From Rickettsiales bacterium (GTDB lineage Bacteria > Pseudomonadota > Alphaproteobacteria > TMED109), in the NCBI GenBank assembly GCA_002689905.1, contig NZIN01000053.1, forward strand, positions 1 to 18,026: a stretch of 18,026 nt of DNA. Reading direction: 5' to 3'. How positions within the stretch are numbered: the first letter of the stretch is position 1; each line of letters begins with the position of its first letter. Position numbers and translations under genes: made by a program. Positions 15,683 to 18,026 of this stretch are shown piece after piece. The notes under the pieces were generated by a model, which was not told the origin of the DNA, searched no databases, and saw only the letters and a list, made by a program, of their open reading frames with translations.

Positions 15683-17443
15683 ATGTATATTCCTTTTAGG
15701 GGACTTATTATAAAAAATTTATATCTAAATTTTATCAAATATATATTACTAGTACAAATTATTTACAGTGCTGAAGCTATAGCTAAAAAATTTGATAGAA
15801 GTAATCCAGAGGGCACCTCTAATTTAAACCAAGTTGTTAAAAAAGCGTCAAAAGAATATATGATAGTTACTGCTGATAAACGAGCCTCTTTAGCTGCACA
15901 AAATGTATTACTTTTTGGAGGCAACGCCTTAGATGCGGCAATAGCTGCACAAAATGTATTAGCTGTAGTAGAACCTCAATCTTCAGGGTTAGGAGGTGGT
16001 GGTTTTTTACTTTTTTATAATAATAAAGAAAAAAAATTATATGCTTATGATGGAAGAGAAACGTCTACCTCACTAGTTAAAAATAATATGTTTTTAATTG
16101 ATAATAATAAAAAAATGAACTTCATTGATGCCGTGCAGAACCCTTACTCTGTTGGTATACCAGGTCTGTACACTATGCTAGCTGATGCTCATTTAGAACA
16201 TGGAAACTTAAACTGGAGAAACTTATTTGAATCATCTTTATATCATGCAGAAAGTTTTCAAATGGGGGAAAGGCTAAATAAACTTTTATCTTGGGCTCCT
16301 CATATCAAAGATAATAGTTTTGTAAGAAAGACTTACTTTTTTAAAGGAGAACCAATTAAAGTAGGAAATTATGTAAAAAATATAGAAATTAAGCAATCAC
16401 TAGAAGTATTATCTCAAGACCCTTACTCTTTAAAATCAGGTCTTTTAGCTAAAAAAATAGCCTCTAAAATGCCCAATTTTTTTCTATTAAGTGACTTAAA
16501 AAATTGGAAGACTATAAAAAGAGATCCTTTATGTAAAACAATTAATTCGTATAAAGTATGCGGTTTTCCACCCCCTACTTCTGGTGGAGTTGGAGTAATA
16601 CAAATCCTAGGCATTTTAAATTATAAAAAAAATCTAATTAAAAATAATAAGCCACTTCTTGCTAAACACTTTTTTATTGAAGCCTCTAGGTTAGCTTATA
16701 AGGATAGAAATTATTATATAGCTGACCCATTGTTTTTTGATATTCCATTAAATAAATTAATTTCTGATAGTTACCTTTTTCAAAGATCTAAATTAATAAA
16801 TGAAAACTATTCTAGTAAAAATATTGAGCATGGTAATATTGAGAAATTTGAAAGTAATAATTTAAAAAGTGGAAATAATTTTGAAAAAACTTCTACGACA
16901 CATATAAGTATAATAGATAAAGAAGGTAATGTTGTATCTCTAACTAGTAGTGTTGAATTTGCTTTTGGATCAGGGATTACAGTTGGAGGGTTTTTTTTGA
17001 ACAATCAACTTACTGATTTTTCCTTTATGAATAAGAATGATAAAGGAGAGTTAGTAGCTAACAGAATTCAACAGAATAAAAAACCACGCTCAAGTATGTC
17101 ACCAACAATTATATTTGATAATAATAATAATATCTATTCTGTTATAGGTTCTCCTGGTGGAAGTAGAATAATATGCTATGTGGCAAAAGTAGCATATGAA
17201 ATTATTTTTCTTAACAAAGACCCTCTATTTTCAATCCAATCACCTCATTTCTGTTCAAGAGATGCATTTACTGAGTTAGAAAAAAGTAATAATAGTAATG
17301 AGCTTAAAGATTATCTTTCTTCTAAGGGACACTCAGTAAAATTAAAAGACATGACTAGTGGTTTAAATATTATTTGGAAAAAAAATAATATTTATTATGG
17401 AGTTGCTGATCCTAGGAGAGAAGGTGTTGCAATAGGTGAATAA
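15683..17443 (+). CDS. ggt: Gamma-glutamyltransferase (glutathione hydrolase) proenzyme
   Basis: An Ntn-hydrolase that cleaves glutathione and other gamma-glutamyl compounds in the periplasm after autocatalytic processing into two subunits. I start at ATG 15683, which gives 586 residues (typical about 580) with an N-terminal signal-like segment: basic residues, then the hydrophobic stretch YILLVQIIYSAEA (20-32). The large-subunit part has NALDAAIAAQNVLAVVEPQSSG with GGGG (81-107) and YDGRET (122-127, Arg125 binding the substrate carboxylate). The processing site and nucleophile are Thr405 in TSTTHISIIDKEGN, followed by the small-subunit motifs NNQLTDFS, KPRSSMSP (467-474), GSPGGSRI (489-496) and GVADPRREG. 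The frame is open upstream to 15443, but that part is the shadow of panC. No Shine-Dalgarno sequence precedes the ATG. The small ORF and parA-like gene follow on the same strand. Confidence 0.95.
   Translation: MYIPFRGLIIKNLYLNFIKYILLVQIIYSAEAIAKKFDRSNPEGTSNLNQVVKKASKEYMIVTADKRASLAAQNVLLFGGNALDAAIAAQNVLAVVEPQSSGLGGGGFLLFYNNKEKKLYAYDGRETSTSLVKNNMFLIDNNKKMNFIDAVQNPYSVGIPGLYTMLADAHLEHGNLNWRNLFESSLYHAESFQMGERLNKLLSWAPHIKDNSFVRKTYFFKGEPIKVGNYVKNIEIKQSLEVLSQDPYSLKSGLLAKKIASKMPNFFLLSDLKNWKTIKRDPLCKTINSYKVCGFPPPTSGGVGVIQILGILNYKKNLIKNNKPLLAKHFFIEASRLAYKDRNYYIADPLFFDIPLNKLISDSYLFQRSKLINENYSSKNIEHGNIEKFESNNLKSGNNFEKTSTTHISIIDKEGNVVSLTSSVEFAFGSGITVGGFFLNNQLTDFSFMNKNDKGELVANRIQQNKKPRSSMSPTIIFDNNNNIYSVIGSPGGSRIICYVAKVAYEIIFLNKDPLFSIQSPHFCSRDAFTELEKSNNSNELKDYLSSKGHSVKLKDMTSGLNIIWKKNNIYYGVADPRREGVAIGE
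15691..15697 (-). promoter_or_regulatory. Ribosome binding site deciding the panC GTG start
   Basis: AAAAGGA on the minus strand, 9 nt before GTG 15681-15679. On the plus strand the same bases code for residues 3-5 of Ggt, so one sequence serves both genes. No comparable site precedes the upstream TTG at 15738. Confidence 0.6.
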
Positions 17444-17459
17444 TAATTATAAACAAAAT

Positions 17460-17464
17460 AGGAG
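17460..17464 (+). promoter_or_regulatory. Shine-Dalgarno sequence upstream of the small hydrophobic ORF
   Basis: AGGAG at 17460-17464, the strongest such match on this strand between ggt and parA. It lies 4 nt before an ATT codon and 7 nt before an ATA codon that open the small frame ending at 17624. No ATG or GTG is near it. Confidence 0.5.
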
Positions 17465-17471
17465 TTAAATT

Positions 17472-17624
17472 ATATTTCTTAAATTAATTTTTAGTATTGG
17501 AATAGTCATAATTTTTAAATTGCTATTTCCTACAATATTACGAGGAATAAAAAGACTTATTTTCATTTTTATTGTCGCTATCATTTTTTTTAATGTAATA
17601 TTAAATAATAATATTTTCTTATGA
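17472..17624 (+). CDS. Small hydrophobic ORF with a non-standard start, coupled to the parA-like gene
   Basis: After a TAA at 17466-17468 the frame stays open to TGA 17622-17624. Read from the ATA at 17472 it gives 50 residues: a first hydrophobic stretch (FSIGIVIIFKLLF), a short basic hinge (LRGIKRL), a second stretch (IFIFIVAIIFF), and an NNNIF tail. That would be a membrane hairpin. Evidence for translation is the AGGAG 7 nt upstream and the ATGA overlap of its stop with the parA-like start, a classic coupling arrangement; parA itself has no Shine-Dalgarno sequence. Against it, the only standard start is an internal TTG (17514-17516), and AT-rich noise readily yields hydrophobic residues. 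ATT at 17469 is the other possible start. I recognise no family. Confidence 0.4.
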   Translation: MFLKLIFSIGIVIIFKLLFPTILRGIKRLIFIFIVAIIFFNVILNNNIFL

Positions 17625-18026
17625 TAAAAAATATATTAGCCATTACTAATAGAAAAGGGGGAGTAGGTAAAACTACTGTAGCAGTAAATCTTGCAGCTGC
17701 AATAGCAACTAATTTTAAAGTGCAAACAGTATTAATTGATGCAGATCCTATTGGTTCTTCGTCTTTGTGGATTGAAGAATCTTCAATACCCAAGCTTAAA
17801 CTAAGAAGACTCACATTACCAATTTCACCTAACAATAAATTTCATGCCTTACAAACATGGGGTGCTACAATATCTAATATAGCTCAAGAGTCTGATGTCT
17901 TGATCATAGATCTTCCTCCTATTGAATTGGGAGTTTTTAGTGAACTAATTCATCAAGTTAGGTATGTACTAATTCCTGTTGGACTTAGCTCGCTAGAATG
18001 GGAAGCATCTTTTCCATTAATAGAAA
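17621..18026 (+). CDS. ParA-like P-loop ATPase (orphan ParA/Soj family), partial
   Basis: The first 135 residues of a ParA/MinD-superfamily ATPase, cut by the right edge. It has the deviant Walker A motif NRKGGVGKTT (10-19) with the signature lysine before GGVGK, LIDADPIGSSSLW (38-50) at the switch region and VLIIDLPP (93-100, Asp97) as Walker B, then RYVLIPVGLSSLEWEA. The text between 50 and 93 is short, and LWIEE after GSSS fits small orphan ParA proteins (about 210-240 residues) more than chromosomal ParA with its ParB partner. Such proteins position cargo on the nucleoid or membrane. It follows ggt and the small ORF on the same strand. Its start overlaps the small ORF stop by 4 nt and no ribosome binding site of its own is seen. 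The cargo cannot be named. Confidence 0.88.
   Translation, partial: MIKNILAITNRKGGVGKTTVAVNLAAAIATNFKVQTVLIDADPIGSSSLWIEESSIPKLKLRRLTLPISPNNKFHALQTWGATISNIAQESDVLIIDLPPIELGVFSELIHQVRYVLIPVGLSSLEWEASFPLIE

Noticed and set aside
15682..15738. Longer PanC starting at TTG 15738
   Set aside because: It would overlap the ggt start, gives 19 extra residues not usual in PanC, and lacks a ribosome site, unlike GTG 15681.
17590..17835. 81-codon minus-strand frame over the parA-like start
   Set aside because: It is antisense to the clear Walker A motif of the ParA-like gene and has no recognisable features.
1..18026. CRISPR array, transposon ends, integrase or toxin-antitoxin cassette
   Set aside because: Reading both strands I found no regularly spaced repeats, no transposase or integrase motifs, no target-site duplications and no recognisable toxin-antitoxin pair.

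Overview
The window is AT-rich (roughly 70% A+T by eye) and very tightly packed. It looks like a streamlined alphaproteobacterium, probably marine and free-living. The gene families and their pairings point there: rsmB beside a heparinase II/III-type gene and a DUF1674/SdhAF4 gene, dapE beside truA, and a large coiled-coil lipoprotein with an OmpA-like tail that I recall from alphaproteobacteria. I cannot resolve the order from sequence alone. Most genes are housekeeping or central metabolism; I see no transposase, integrase, CRISPR array or prophage gene.

Layout. 1-763 (minus): the first 254 residues of a WecA/WbpL-type glycosyl-1-phosphate transferase. 840-1772 (plus): a stand-alone ketoacyl synthase III-like enzyme, divergent from it. 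1767-5370 (minus): operon rsmB > rpe > heparinase II/III-like. 5394-5543 (plus): a 49-residue SdhAF4/DUF1674 gene. 5553-6081 (minus): a decayed gene whose pieces resemble the POTRA region of ShlB/TpsB outer-membrane transporters. 6118-9733 (minus): purT > EVE-domain gene > acs. 9796-10962 (plus): dapE. 10963-13410 (minus): tRNA-Arg(ACG) > acyl-CoA synthetase > truA. 13566-14837 (plus): lipoprotein. 14839-15681 (minus): panC. 15683-18026 (plus): ggt > small hydrophobic ORF > orphan ParA-like ATPase, cut by the window edge.

Together the genes cover cell-surface polysaccharide initiation, acyl activation (acs, acyl-CoA synthetase), purine, lysine/peptidoglycan and pantothenate synthesis, RNA modification (rsmB, truA), pentose phosphate metabolism (rpe), glutathione/gamma-glutamyl turnover (ggt) and succinate dehydrogenase assembly. 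Convergent genes meet with 0-1 bp between them or overlap by 6 bp. Divergent start codons lie as little as 1 bp apart. I found no convincing rho-independent terminator.

I see no clear new defence or mobile system. The most unusual items are the decayed TpsB-like gene, the probable small membrane ORF with a non-standard start coupled to parA, the tRNA-mRNA head-to-tail arrangement, and the panC/ggt start-to-start junction.
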